DNA of 33,538 nt from a virus (IMGVR_UViG_3300042544_000142:1-33538), one strand, 5' to 3'; numbered from the stretch's first letter, positions 7,538 to 17,122 are shown. Numbers and translations: made by a program. Notes: generated by a model not told the origin, from the letters alone.

Positions 7538-9073
7538 ATGGCACAAGAAACGTTAAAACTAACTATAACCGCTGATACGGCAGAAGCGTTAGCAAATTTA
7601 AATAACTTTATAAAGACATCTAAAGGTTTAAAAACCGAGATGCAAAACTTTGGTAATGTTAGCGGACAAGCCACAAATGCTTTATCAAATTTATCAAGAG
7701 TTGCACAAGATGCTCCTTATGGATTTATGGGTATTGCGAATAACTTAAACCCATTATTAGAATCGTTTCAAAGATTAAAAGTTGAGGCTGGAAGTTCAAG
7801 CGGTGCTTTAAAAGCAATGGCACAAGGTTTAATTGGTCCAGCAGGTATTGGTTTAGCTTTGGGTGCAGTTTCATCTATTATTGTTGCATTTGGTCCTAAA
7901 ATAATGGATTTTATAAATGGCACAAGTAAGGCTACTCAAGTTGAAGATAAATTTGCTACAAGTTTAAGAGATGCAAGAGCCGAAGCAAGCGAAACAGGAA
8001 TAAGATTACAATCATATTTAATAATAAGTGAAAGTGCAAATGTTAGCGAAGAAAGAAGGGCAGAAGCATTAAAAGCAGTTGTAACTGAATTAAGTAAAGT
8101 AAATAGCGCTTATGCTTCAACAATTACAAATGTTGACCAAGCAAGAGCAGCGGTTGATTTATATACAAAAGCATTAGTAAATCAAGCATTAACTACAAGA
8201 TACATTGATAAAATTGCAGATAAAACAGAGGCATTAAATGATGTAAATAAAAAGATATTGCAATCTGGTAGAGATTATTTTAAAACAATTGATGAGCAAA
8301 ATAGATTAATTGCAGAAGGTAGAATTTCAGCAGCAGTTGACCAAGCAGTAGCAGCTAAAGAATTAAAAAAACAAAATATTGAAGCAAGAAAAGAGGGGAA
8401 TGCATTAAAGAATGAAATAATAGATACAAGAGTTGTAGTTAAAGATTTATTAGTTGAAGCATCTAACAATCCATTTTATAATTTTACTAAAGGTGCAAAT
8501 GAAGCTACTAATGCAACTAATAATACCACAAAAAGTATTGAAAAATTAGGTAAACAAGCAAGAGTTTTAAAGGTTGGTACAACTGCAATTATTGAAACAG
8601 AAAATAAAATAACAACACCTGAAACACCAAATAAGTTAAGTAAGGATTTGCCAATGTTTGCTCAACAATATACGGCTGACCAAATATTTAAAAATGAAGC
8701 TGCTTTAAGAAGATATAATACTCAATTACAAATAGCAAATGGAATTACCGATACATTAACACCAGCTTTTGAAGCAATGTTTAGCGCAATGGCAAATGGT
8801 GAAAATATTGGTAAGGCTTTAGAACAAACTTTTAAAAATATATTAGTGCAATTATCTACAATGATAATTAAAACATTAATATTTAAAGGAATTATGGCAG
8901 CTTTAGGAATACCTACTGCTGGTGCTGGCGGTGGATTTACAAACTTTAATCCTATTGGTGCAGCTGGTGATGGTGGTGGTGCATTTGTTCTTAGAGGACA
9001 GGATTTATTATTAGCTACAAATAGAGCGCAAAAGGCATCAAATCTTAAAGGACAAAACATTAGTTTAGCATAA
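7538..9073 (+). CDS. Tape measure protein (short)
   Basis: This 511-aa protein sets tail length and is extruded during DNA ejection. Residues 1-80 and 130-330 are helical and alanine/lysine-rich; a glycine- and alanine-rich hydrophobic segment lies at ~95-130 (G-P-A-G-I-G-L-A-L-G) and another at ~440-480, typical for tape measure proteins. The position after the chaperone pair supports the call. At about 0.15 nm per residue a 511-aa ruler predicts a tail of roughly 75-80 nm, which is inference. The stop TAATGG overlaps the next ATG by one base. Confidence 0.85.
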   Translation: MAQETLKLTITADTAEALANLNNFIKTSKGLKTEMQNFGNVSGQATNALSNLSRVAQDAPYGFMGIANNLNPLLESFQRLKVEAGSSSGALKAMAQGLIGPAGIGLALGAVSSIIVAFGPKIMDFINGTSKATQVEDKFATSLRDARAEASETGIRLQSYLIISESANVSEERRAEALKAVVTELSKVNSAYASTITNVDQARAAVDLYTKALVNQALTTRYIDKIADKTEALNDVNKKILQSGRDYFKTIDEQNRLIAEGRISAAVDQAVAAKELKKQNIEARKEGNALKNEIIDTRVVVKDLLVEASNNPFYNFTKGANEATNATNNTTKSIEKLGKQARVLKVGTTAIIETENKITTPETPNKLSKDLPMFAQQYTADQIFKNEAALRRYNTQLQIANGITDTLTPAFEAMFSAMANGENIGKALEQTFKNILVQLSTMIIKTLIFKGIMAALGIPTAGAGGGFTNFNPIGAAGDGGGAFVLRGQDLLLATNRAQKASNLKGQNISLA

Positions 9074-11040
9074 TGGCATACGGATTAAGATATACAATAA
9101 CGCAAGAGTTAAGAGATGGAACATCATTAATAGTTAAGATATATGAAAAAAGCTATGTTGGTGCAACTGTTACTCCATATATAGGAACAAATGTTTCTTT
9201 AGTACCAAATGCTACAAATGAAGACCCAATTGCTTCTATAATATCTTCACAGTTAAATGTGTCTTTTATTATTTCTGACCAAGATGATTACGATAATTTC
9301 CCAGACTTATTAAACTTTGATGAAACAAAATATTACGTTGAATTAGTTATTGATAATGTAATTAAATGGAGAGGTTTTTTACTTAACGATTATATACAAG
9401 TTCCATTTACAACAGGCAACCAAGAAGTAAGTATGGCTTGTATTGATGGACTTTCATTTTTAAGATACATATATTATGATGGTGATGTGAATGTAAATTC
9501 ATTAATTAAATTAATTGACATCATAGGTACTTGCTTAAATGCATTGCCATTTGAAGATATGATATTTATTTATGCTTGTTGTTCTTACTATGCAGATGGA
9601 ATGTTTGATAGAGGCGATGCTGGTGGGGATGAACCATTTAGTCAAACCTATCAATACAAAAGGGATTTTTATCAATTAGATTATTATACTATTTTAGAAA
9701 ATATAATTAAGACTTTTGGTTGTAGATTATTCCAAGCAAATGGCAATTGGTATATTTTGCCAATGAATCAACAAGCTGACACAATATATTATACAAGATA
9801 TGTTGTTGAAGATGCGCCAAGTGTAAGTGGTAATGGTACATTAACAAATACAATAAACATTCAACCTTATCAAGATGGTAATGTTCATTTTGTAAATAAT
9901 AGTCAAACGAAAATAGTTAGAAAAGGTTACCCAACTATTCAATCAACTTTGCCGTATGAATATGCTAATAATTATATATATAACGGAACTTTTAAATTTA
10001 CTACTGGTTCTGGTTCTTCATTAAGAGCAAATGGTTGGAGTGAGTTTGAGGTTGCGCCATCAAGAGCAACTTTGGTTATATTAAATGAAGATCAATCAAA
10101 TAGATATGAAGTTTTTTATTTAGGTGGTAGCACCAATGCTTATATACAAAACTATTTTGCATTGCCTACGGCTTATGAATATTTGCCAAAAATGTATGGT
10201 ACAAGTGCAACTTTGTCTTTTGAATTACAAGGCGCAAATGCTGGGGATAAAATAAGAGTTTATATAACGGCTTTCATTGGCGGAGTAACTTACTATTTAA
10301 GAGATAATGATATTTGGTCAACTTCAGTACATTTTAGGGATGTTACATATACTACATTTAATACTTATGTTAATAACACTATTGATATACCAATGGGTTA
10401 TTCACAAGATTTAAGTTTGACTATTGAAGGTTTAATAGGAGTAAAGTTTGAAGCAGCTAATGGTGCGGTTGGTGGATATATCAAGAATGTAAAATTAACA
10501 CAAAATGATGCATCAATTAAACAAGTTGTATTAACAAGAAATATTGGTGCAACATCTCAAATAGCAACAGATATAGACATTCCTTATAGTGCGATTTATC
10601 CATATCAAGGTGCATCACCAATACAAAATAATGTAGGTTTATTATTTGATGAAGATGGTGTTATTTGGAGGGATTGGTATAGATACGGATATCCTCCAGA
10701 AGATTTTGGTATGTTGGCTGAATTAGTTATGCGTCAATATTCAAACTTATTAAATAAGAATATAGCTACTTTAGAAGGTGATTTGGGTGCAATATCTGGA
10801 ACAAATGGGTTTATTTATCTTGATAAAACATATACAATACAAGATTCAAGCACAAATGCTTTGTCTTATAATAATAAGAAGTTTTTAATAAATAGGCTTA
10901 CATCAAATCCTTATATGGATGAAACAAGCCAAATACAACTTTTAGAGATTACTATGGTTGATAATGCTTCTACTGCTACTGTTGATTATATTGGGGATGT
11001 TACCATAGAAACTCCAAAAAGATATTTTAATAATGCGTAA
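9073..11040 (+). CDS. Tail-tip / distal tail protein, unassigned family
   Basis: The 655-aa protein follows the tape measure, where distal tail and tail-associated proteins lie. The N-terminal 130 residues are beta-rich (L-R-Y-T-I-T-Q-E-L, V-K-I-Y-E-K, Y-V-E-L-V-I-D, W-R-G-F-L) and resemble the hub-forming start of baseplate proteins; then come aromatic-rich segments, including F-G-C-R-L-F-Q-A-N-G-N-W-Y near residue 220. Residues ~300-470 look like a jelly-roll or carbohydrate-binding module. I do not recognise a defined Pfam family, so host-surface binding or hub formation is inference from position and composition. Confidence 0.7.
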   Translation: MAYGLRYTITQELRDGTSLIVKIYEKSYVGATVTPYIGTNVSLVPNATNEDPIASIISSQLNVSFIISDQDDYDNFPDLLNFDETKYYVELVIDNVIKWRGFLLNDYIQVPFTTGNQEVSMACIDGLSFLRYIYYDGDVNVNSLIKLIDIIGTCLNALPFEDMIFIYACCSYYADGMFDRGDAGGDEPFSQTYQYKRDFYQLDYYTILENIIKTFGCRLFQANGNWYILPMNQQADTIYYTRYVVEDAPSVSGNGTLTNTINIQPYQDGNVHFVNNSQTKIVRKGYPTIQSTLPYEYANNYIYNGTFKFTTGSGSSLRANGWSEFEVAPSRATLVILNEDQSNRYEVFYLGGSTNAYIQNYFALPTAYEYLPKMYGTSATLSFELQGANAGDKIRVYITAFIGGVTYYLRDNDIWSTSVHFRDVTYTTFNTYVNNTIDIPMGYSQDLSLTIEGLIGVKFEAANGAVGGYIKNVKLTQNDASIKQVVLTRNIGATSQIATDIDIPYSAIYPYQGASPIQNNVGLLFDEDGVIWRDWYRYGYPPEDFGMLAELVMRQYSNLLNKNIATLEGDLGAISGTNGFIYLDKTYTIQDSSTNALSYNNKKFLINRLTSNPYMDETSQIQLLEITMVDNASTATVDYIGDVTIETPKRYFNNA

Positions 11041-11045
11041 ATTTG
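11038..11045 (+). promoter_or_regulatory. TAAATTTG -7 box before the HNH gene
   Basis: An exact TAnnTTTG element overlaps the stop codon of the tail gene and ends 4 nt before the ATG at 11050, again predicting a nearly leaderless transcript. No clear -33 element is present. It could give the mobile endonuclease its own expression. Confidence 0.4.
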
Positions 11046-11049
11046 TAAT

Positions 11050-11541
11050 ATGGCAGCAGTAATAATACAAGAATTTCCTAATTACTCAATAAATGAGGTT
11101 GGGGAAGTAACAAACATAAGAACTGGTAAGCGTTTAATAAATACTACAAGTAAAAATGGTTATAGTATTGTTTGCCTATATAATCAATATGGTAGAAAAA
11201 TGATATATGTTCATAGGCTTTTGGCTGAATATTTTATACCAAAAATTGAAGGAATGAATCACGTTAATCATAAAAACGGCATAAAAAGCGATTATAGATT
11301 AGAAAATTTAGAATGGTGTAATCGTTCAATAAATATAAAACACGCTTGGGATAATGGATTACAAGAGAAAACAAGAAATGTAACAAGCAAAAGAATGTCT
11401 AAATTAGTATTAGATTTAGGTACAGGTATATTTTATAATTCAGCAAAAGAGGCTGCAAATTTGCTTGGTATAAATGAAAATACTTTAAGGTCATATTTAT
11501 CAAACTATTACCCAAACAAAACAAATTTAAAATACGTTTAA
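11050..11541 (+). CDS. NUMOD4-HNH-NUMOD1 homing endonuclease (tail-module copy)
   Basis: This 163-aa protein has an N-terminal NUMOD4-type module (Q-E-F-P-N-Y-S-I near residues 7-14), a His-Asn-His nuclease centre (H55-R-L-L-A, then N70-H71-V-N73-H74 and N86-L-E-W) and a C-terminal NUMOD1 helix-turn-helix (S-A-K-E-A-A near 132). Homing endonucleases cut DNA lacking the insertion and spread by repair. It sits between two tail genes, has its own promoter box, and is a clear relative of the gene at 23831, with the same length and architecture. It is most likely a selfish insertion. Confidence 0.9.
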   Translation: MAAVIIQEFPNYSINEVGEVTNIRTGKRLINTTSKNGYSIVCLYNQYGRKMIYVHRLLAEYFIPKIEGMNHVNHKNGIKSDYRLENLEWCNRSINIKHAWDNGLQEKTRNVTSKRMSKLVLDLGTGIFYNSAKEAANLLGINENTLRSYLSNYYPNKTNLKYV

Positions 11542-11542
11542 G

Positions 11543-12235
11543 ATGAGTGCAGTAATAGGAAAGAATGTGATGCTTTATTACCATAGAACAGATGTTGAAC
11601 CAGAGGTCGATGTCGCTTTTGCTTGTAGTACAAATTGTACGTTTAATGTAAACGTAGATCAAAAAGAGGTAACAAGTCAATCAAGTGCTTGGTTTAGAGA
11701 ATATAAAAATGATGTTGCTACTTGGAATGTTACTTGTGATGGTTTGATTACTTTGACTGGTTTTTCTTATTTGTTTATGCTTGAAAAGCAGTTAGCAAGA
11801 GAACCAATAGAGATTAAGTTTGTAGTGGATAATGGAGTTGATGGTTTAACTATTATAAACGGAACTTGTAATATATCAAGTTTAGCAATAAATGCTCCTT
11901 ATAAAGATGTGGCTACCTATAACGTAAGCCTACAAGGTACAGGTGCATACAATACAACAGGAACGGAGGTTGACCCAAGCGGAGTGATTATAGTAGGTTC
12001 AAACCCAGTTAAGACAAAAGGTTACACGGCTGCTGGTGGCGAAACTTCAATTACTTTTGCGGACACAATCGGTTATGCTTGTCTTTACGTTTCAAGAGGT
12101 GGTGTGGATGCACAAAACATTTTAACAACAGGAGTTCCAACAGGAGATGATGTGAAGTTTGTGAGTGCGACAGGAGTTCTTACTTTTGGTAGACCTTTAG
12201 CAGCTGGGGAATATATTAGAGGATTATTTCAATAA
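11543..12235 (+). CDS. Second tail-tube-like protein with C-terminal extra domain
   Basis: The 230-aa protein starts one base after the HNH gene. Residues 1-135 have the same strand order as the tube protein at 6412 (N-terminal strand, F-A-C-S-T-N-C-T, the central T-W-N-V-T-C-D-G strand, and a closing A-T-Y-N-V-S-L-Q-G strand). Residues 140-230 form an additional Thr/Gly-rich beta domain. Placed beyond the tail-tip gene and before the fibre, it probably decorates the tube end or forms a ring joining tube and fibre. Alternative: a decoration or minor tail protein. The fold resemblance is by eye. Confidence 0.6.
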   Translation: MSAVIGKNVMLYYHRTDVEPEVDVAFACSTNCTFNVNVDQKEVTSQSSAWFREYKNDVATWNVTCDGLITLTGFSYLFMLEKQLAREPIEIKFVVDNGVDGLTIINGTCNISSLAINAPYKDVATYNVSLQGTGAYNTTGTEVDPSGVIIVGSNPVKTKGYTAAGGETSITFADTIGYACLYVSRGGVDAQNILTTGVPTGDDVKFVSATGVLTFGRPLAAGEYIRGLFQ

Positions 12236-12241
12236 AATATT

Positions 12242-15200
12242 ATGAGTCAATTACAAGTAACAGGAGAAGCAAAGATTAGGGATATTCAAGGTCCAGTAGT
12301 GGCTAATAGTGGTGTTATAACCGCTTTAGATGGTGCTGCTTCTCAATATGTACGAGGGGATGGTACGTTAGCGGATTTCCCTACATCAAGTGGTGGTGGT
12401 AGTTCGGTTTCTTATTATCTTAATTCAAGTGTTTCACAAGGTACAATCGGAGGGGTTGCATATAGAGAATTAAGCAAAGAACCAATCATAGGTGCTGGAA
12501 CTGACATTGCTATATCTGCTAACGGATATGTAGCGAGTTACTTAACGGATGCTAATGACCCTGATGTAATATTGATTCCCGGCGGTAACTTTAATTGTGA
12601 ATTTTATTTTAGCGTAAATAATAATACAGGCAATCCTTTTTTCTATGCAGAACTTTATAAGTACGATGGTACAACTTTTACCTTATTAGGGTCAAGTGTT
12701 GGTGTTCCAGAGTATATAAATCAAGGTACTGTAATTAACCCTTACTATTTTGCTATTCCTGTGGCTACTGCTAATTTAGCTTTAACGGATAGATTGGCAA
12801 TTAGAATCTATGTAAACGTTGATGGTAGAACAGTTACTTTACATACCGAGAATGGACATTTGTGTCAAGTAGTTACAACTTTGTCAAAGGGGATGGTTTC
12901 TTTGAATAACTTAACAGACCAATCACAATTTATAACCACAGGAACAAGCGGAACAAACTTTAACATCGTTTCAAGTGGGGATACGCATACATTTAACATT
13001 CCAAGTGCAAGTGCAACAAATAGGGGTTTAATAACAACAGGTGCGCAAACAATAGCAGGTAACAAGGTTTTTCTTGCTGGTGTAAACGTTGATAATTTAC
13101 AAGTAGTAAATGCTACATTATTAAACCATCAAACAGGATTAACTCCAACATTAGTAGGTACAACGGCAATAGGTGGTTCTGCAAATGGTTTATTTTTCAA
13201 TGTTAATGATAATGGTAGAATACAAGAGTTTATTTTTGATTCAACTGGAGATAGAGATTATACGTTCCCAGCTTTATCAGGTACTTTAGCACTTTTAGAA
13301 GGAGCGCAGACATTTAGCGGTGCAAAGACATTTTCACTTGATATAAATGTTAATGGTATTAATGTAGGTAAAGGAGGAGGTTCTGGTCTTACATATAATA
13401 CAAGAGTTGGTGCATTAAATTTTATGTCTAACACCACTGGTGCTTATAATTCATCATTTGGTTATGAATCTTTAAATGCAAATACAACAGGGTTAAGTAA
13501 CACTGCAATAGGTTTTTCAGCTTTATCTATAAATACAACTGGAAATTATAACACATCAATTGGCGCTGCTACAATGCAGCTTAATACAACAGGTTATAAT
13601 AATACGGCAGTTGGTTATGGTGCTTTAACTTACAGTTTAGGAAGTTATAATGTTGCAGTTGGATCAAATGCCTTAGGTAATAATACAACAGGTTATAATA
13701 ATACTGCAATTGGTCAACAAGCTGGTTCACAAATTACAACAGGAGCAAATAATACAATTATAGGTGCTTTTATAGGAAGCCCTACAATGTCAAATAACAT
13801 CATTTTAGCAGATGGTGCTGGGAATATAAGATATCAGTGGAATGGCACAAACAATCAGTTTACAGGTCCAACTACTTTTGGAAGTAGTGTTACCATTAAT
13901 ACGGCTGGACAATCTATTTTATCTATTGTATCATCTGCTGGTAATTCTTCAGATATTACAAGTTCAATAGCTGGAGTATTAAAATCAACAATTAGCACAA
14001 GTGCAACAGAGTTTAAATTAATAAGTGCTATTGATAATATTTTAAAGTTTCAATCAAGTACAAACTTTAGAGCATCATTAATCTTTAGCAATACGGCTGA
14101 TTATTCATATACTTATCCAAACGCAGATGGTACAATAGCATTGACATCTAATCTTAGTAGTTATGTTCCTTATAGTGGAGCAACTGCAAGTGTTGCATTA
14201 GGAACTAACACATTAACTGCTTCTACTTTAATAGTAGATCAAGGAACTACTGGAAGTACATTAAGATTTAAGCAATATGCAAGTGCATCATATAATACTA
14301 ATGGTTATACTGATATTTATGCAGTTAGCAATAATATTGTAGGTTTTGGATTAAATCAAGGTTCTGGTAACTTTAAAGGATTTAGTTTTAATGTAGTTAA
14401 TGTTACAACAAATCAAAGTCGAGATTTATATATTCCTGATGCTTCAGGTACAATAGCATTGACAAGTCAATTGCCAACTTATGGTAATTTAACAAGTGCT
14501 GACACAAGTCAACTGATTGTAACGGGAGGGACAGGTGCAGTAATTGGGGCTGGTACAAGTATTACTTTATTAAACGCAAGTGCAACAAATGGTGGGATAG
14601 TAAGTACTGGAACACAAACTTTTGCTGGAGCAAAGACATTCTCAAGTAGTGTAACGGCTGCAACAAATATAACTTCAGGAACAGGTGCATTTGATAATGG
14701 AGGATTTTTTATCCCATATAGTTCCGCAAGTGCATCAAGTAGAAATTGGAAAATAACTAATGACCAAATAGCATTTGGAGATTTTTCAATTAAACAATCA
14801 AGCACACAAACTGGATTACCTGATACAATTAGATTATATATTAGTGCTGCTGGCAACGTTGGAATCGGAACGACATCGCCAAATAGTAATGCTGGTTACT
14901 CATCTTTAACTATTAATGGTTCAACGGGAGGTCAAATTACACTTAGAACTGGTGATGTTACAGAAGGGTATTTATATAATACATCTTCATCATTAGTATT
15001 AGGTGCTGATACAGGTAATTTTTTAGCTTTTGATGCTGGTGGAAGCGAACGAATGAGAATCACATCGGGGGGTAGTGTATTAATAGGAACTACAACTTCT
15101 ACTTATGGAACTTCAACAAGAGGTGCATTTGAAATAAATGGTTCTACAGATAGTATAATTGCTTTAAAATCAGCTGGTACAGTATCAGCATATTTATTTT

Positions 15201-15886
15201 CTACTGCAAGTAATACTGAAATATATTCTTCAACAAGATTAGATTTTGCTACTAATGGAAGCGAACGAATGAGAATCACATCGGGGGGATTAGTTGGTAT
15301 AGGTACATCTTCTCCATTAGCTGCATTAGATAAAACTTTAACAGTATTCGGTACAGGTATATTTCAAACTACAACAGGTGGAGGGAACTATAATGAGAAT
15401 TTAAGATTAAATAGAAATACAGGTAATGGGTATGCTTCATTAATTTTAGGTGGTGCATATAATTCAACAGCAGGTTCGGGAGTAGGTCAATGGGCATTAG
15501 CAGCAACTCCTGTTGCTCTTGGTTATAGATTTGATTTTGATTATAATGGCGCAACAAAAGGATATATAGACCCTTCAAGTGGTGTTTATGTTGTTTTATC
15601 AGATAAAAACAAAAAGAAAGACTTTGAAGATTCTACAATAGGATTAAATGCCGTATTAGGATTAAAGCCTACTTTGTTTAGAATGATAGATGAAGATAAT
15701 TTAATAAATAAACAATTAGGATTTATTGCACAAGAAGTAAAAGAATGCATTCCTCAAGCTTATGTAGAAACAATAGATGGATTTATTGGATTACAAGATA
15801 GACCAATAATAGCAGCTTTGGTAAAAGCTATCCAAGAACAACAAGCGCAAATAGAAGAACTAAAACAATTAATCAAAAATAAATAA
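12242..15886 (+). CDS. Tail fibre with YadA-like beta-roll repeats and S74 chaperone domain
   Basis: This 1214-aa protein is the probable receptor-binding fibre. Residues ~1-60 likely attach to the tail. Residues ~388-519 hold repeats of the type N-T-T-G-x-Y-N-T-x-x-G, resembling the left-handed beta-roll head of trimeric autotransporter adhesins. Residues ~860-1030 contain fibre-style units such as R-M-R-I-T-S-G-G followed by V-G-I-G-T. The last 95 residues form a peptidase S74 intramolecular chaperone: S1120-D1121 with downstream lysines, then G-F-I-A-Q-E-V-K-E, and a final coiled coil. In this family the domain trimerises the fibre and cleaves itself off before the serine, so the mature chain would end near residue 1119. 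Confidence 0.85.
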   Translation: MSQLQVTGEAKIRDIQGPVVANSGVITALDGAASQYVRGDGTLADFPTSSGGGSSVSYYLNSSVSQGTIGGVAYRELSKEPIIGAGTDIAISANGYVASYLTDANDPDVILIPGGNFNCEFYFSVNNNTGNPFFYAELYKYDGTTFTLLGSSVGVPEYINQGTVINPYYFAIPVATANLALTDRLAIRIYVNVDGRTVTLHTENGHLCQVVTTLSKGMVSLNNLTDQSQFITTGTSGTNFNIVSSGDTHTFNIPSASATNRGLITTGAQTIAGNKVFLAGVNVDNLQVVNATLLNHQTGLTPTLVGTTAIGGSANGLFFNVNDNGRIQEFIFDSTGDRDYTFPALSGTLALLEGAQTFSGAKTFSLDINVNGINVGKGGGSGLTYNTRVGALNFMSNTTGAYNSSFGYESLNANTTGLSNTAIGFSALSINTTGNYNTSIGAATMQLNTTGYNNTAVGYGALTYSLGSYNVAVGSNALGNNTTGYNNTAIGQQAGSQITTGANNTIIGAFIGSPTMSNNIILADGAGNIRYQWNGTNNQFTGPTTFGSSVTINTAGQSILSIVSSAGNSSDITSSIAGVLKSTISTSATEFKLISAIDNILKFQSSTNFRASLIFSNTADYSYTYPNADGTIALTSNLSSYVPYSGATASVALGTNTLTASTLIVDQGTTGSTLRFKQYASASYNTNGYTDIYAVSNNIVGFGLNQGSGNFKGFSFNVVNVTTNQSRDLYIPDASGTIALTSQLPTYGNLTSADTSQLIVTGGTGAVIGAGTSITLLNASATNGGIVSTGTQTFAGAKTFSSSVTAATNITSGTGAFDNGGFFIPYSSASASSRNWKITNDQIAFGDFSIKQSSTQTGLPDTIRLYISAAGNVGIGTTSPNSNAGYSSLTINGSTGGQITLRTGDVTEGYLYNTSSSLVLGADTGNFLAFDAGGSERMRITSGGSVLIGTTTSTYGTSTRGAFEINGSTDSIIALKSAGTVSAYLFSTASNTEIYSSTRLDFATNGSERMRITSGGLVGIGTSSPLAALDKTLTVFGTGIFQTTTGGGNYNENLRLNRNTGNGYASLILGGAYNSTAGSGVGQWALAATPVALGYRFDFDYNGATKGYIDPSSGVYVVLSDKNKKKDFEDSTIGLNAVLGLKPTLFRMIDEDNLINKQLGFIAQEVKECIPQAYVETIDGFIGLQDRPIIAALVKAIQEQQAQIEELKQLIKNK
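15041..15288 (+). repeat. Two identical 32-bp direct repeats in the fibre gene
   Basis: Bases 15041-15072 and 15257-15288 are identical over 32 nt and 216 nt (72 codons) apart. They encode G-S-E-R-M-R-I-T-S-G-G in both units. The repeats are much more GC-rich than the surrounding fibre sequence, which suggests recent domain duplication or shuffling rather than drift. Confidence 0.85.
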
Positions 15887-15887
15887 T

Positions 15888-16214
15888 ATGAAATACTGGA
15901 TTATCAATCAATTAGATTGCGTTCCTCAAGATGGTGATTTAACTGACTTTGTGGTTGTAGCACATTGGTCGAGGTTTGCAAAAGAAACAATCAACGAAGT
16001 AGAATACCAAGCAAATGTCTATGGTAGTCAATCATTCTCAAAGGATGACGTTACTAACTTTATCCCTTACGAGGACTTGACTTATGACATCGTATGTGGT
16101 TGGTTAGATGCTTCTATGGATGTAGCTGCTTTAGACCTTAATTTAGATGCTCAAATAGAGAACCAAGTTAACCCACCAATTGTGGTGCTTCCGTTACCTT
16201 TTACAAATCCGTAA
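15888..16214 (+). CDS. Small protein after the fibre, function unknown
   Basis: The 108-aa protein begins one base after the fibre stop and is probably co-translated with it. It has strand-rich stretches with conserved-looking aromatic positions (Y-W-I-I-N, V-V-V-A-H-W) and an acidic C-terminal half ending in a proline-rich tail. I do not recognise its family. Immediate fibre linkage suggests a fibre assembly chaperone or fibre-tip accessory, but the sequence itself does not prove this. Confidence 0.7.
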   Translation: MKYWIINQLDCVPQDGDLTDFVVVAHWSRFAKETINEVEYQANVYGSQSFSKDDVTNFIPYEDLTYDIVCGWLDASMDVAALDLNLDAQIENQVNPPIVVLPLPFTNP

Positions 16215-16232
16215 TTTATTTGAATATTTAAC

Positions 16233-16240
16233 TATATTTG
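16233..16240 (+). promoter_or_regulatory. TATATTTG -7 box before the lysis-region genes
   Basis: This exact TAnnTTTG lies in the 43-nt gap between 16214 and 16258, the only gap between the fibre and the lysis genes, and ends 17 nt upstream of the next ATG. The nearest TTTG (16219-16222) is too close to be a good -33 element. Confidence 0.4.
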
Positions 16241-16257
16241 TATATAAAATAAAAACT

Positions 16258-16401
16258 ATGATAACAATTAATCAAGATCAAATCAAGGAATTAGAAGCGT
16301 TTATCAACACTATCCCAACTGCTTATGGTTTACCATTATTGCAGTTCTTGGGTAAGTTAAACGCAGAACAAAATCCACCACAAGAAACAACTGAAGACTA
16401 A
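16258..16401 (+). CDS. 47-aa acidic small protein
   Basis: The start at 16258 follows a -7 box and begins M-I-T-I-N-Q-D-Q; an upstream in-frame start at 16180 would overlap the preceding gene and include non-coding AT-rich sequence, so it is rejected. The protein is predicted helical with an acidic tail (E-T-T-E-D). Its stop shares a base with the next ATG (TAATG). Function unknown; it leads the small-protein cluster upstream of the lytic enzymes. Confidence 0.6.
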   Translation: MITINQDQIKELEAFINTIPTAYGLPLLQFLGKLNAEQNPPQETTED

Positions 16402-16574
16402 TGGTACATAATAGCAATCAATCGGACTTATTAACTATTGTTAGCGGAACATCCGCATTTATTAGTGTTGTAAATGTGCAACCAGTAGTTAGTCTTATAG
16501 CCAGTTTGATTGCTATTGTTTCTGGTTTATTTGCTATTCGTTATTACATTAAGGCAGCTAAAAGATTTAAGTAA
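16401..16574 (+). CDS. 57-aa membrane protein, holin candidate
   Basis: The protein is too small for most gene callers but has a clear start/stop chain: its ATG overlaps the previous stop and its TAA overlaps the next ATG. A hydrophobic stretch covers about residues 10-46 with a polar break near N-V-Q-P (residues ~26-29), so it could be one long or two short membrane helices, followed by a basic C-terminal tail (K-A-A-K-R-F-K). This matches class II/III holin design, but the same region has other membrane proteins, so the holin role is only inferred. Confidence 0.55.
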   Translation: MVHNSNQSDLLTIVSGTSAFISVVNVQPVVSLIASLIAIVSGLFAIRYYIKAAKRFK

Positions 16575-17122
16575 TGTATAAGAATATTGTAATAGCAATT
16601 TTGGTTATTATAGTATTTCTTTTCATTAAGGATAAATCTTCATACATAGGTCAACCATCGGTTATCATAGATACCGACACAGTTTACCAACAGAAAACTT
16701 TTACTAAGTATATCAAAGGGAAATCTATCCCTTTTGTAGTTTTAGACACAATCTACAATATTGATGAGGTTCACGATACAATTACTATCGTTAAGGACTA
16801 CAATCAAGCTAAAGTCTATTCCGACACAATACGCATAGACTCTTTAGGATACGCATACATCCAAGATACAATCTCACAAAACAAGATTCAAGGCAGAAGT
16901 TTTAAGGCTGAAATAAGCGAAAAAACTATCTATGTTACAAAGACTATTACTCCAAAGCCTAAAAAAGAGGTTTATTTGGGTGTTTTAGGCGATTTAAGGG
17001 CATTTGACAATAAAGTAGGCTTAGGACTTGGCTTAGGATATAAAACGGCTAAAAACGGCTTATTTACAATAAACGCAACTACAAATCATTATTCATTAGG
17101 TTATTATATAAAATTATTCTAA
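16574..17122 (+). CDS. Single-pass membrane protein with periplasmic domain
   Basis: The 182-aa protein has an N-terminal membrane anchor (I-V-I-A-I-L-V-I-I-V-F-L-F at residues 5-17). A beta-rich region follows with many D-T-I pairs (D-T-D-T-V-Y, H-D-T-I-T-I, Y-S-D-T-I-R), then a glycine-rich C-terminal strand region (G-L-G-L-G-L-G-Y). The topology suggests a periplasmic domain. I do not recognise the family. Its place between holin candidates and the spanin-like pair points to a lysis or cell-envelope role. Confidence 0.65.
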   Translation: MYKNIVIAILVIIVFLFIKDKSSYIGQPSVIIDTDTVYQQKTFTKYIKGKSIPFVVLDTIYNIDEVHDTITIVKDYNQAKVYSDTIRIDSLGYAYIQDTISQNKIQGRSFKAEISEKTIYVTKTITPKPKKEVYLGVLGDLRAFDNKVGLGLGLGYKTAKNGLFTINATTNHYSLGYYIKLF

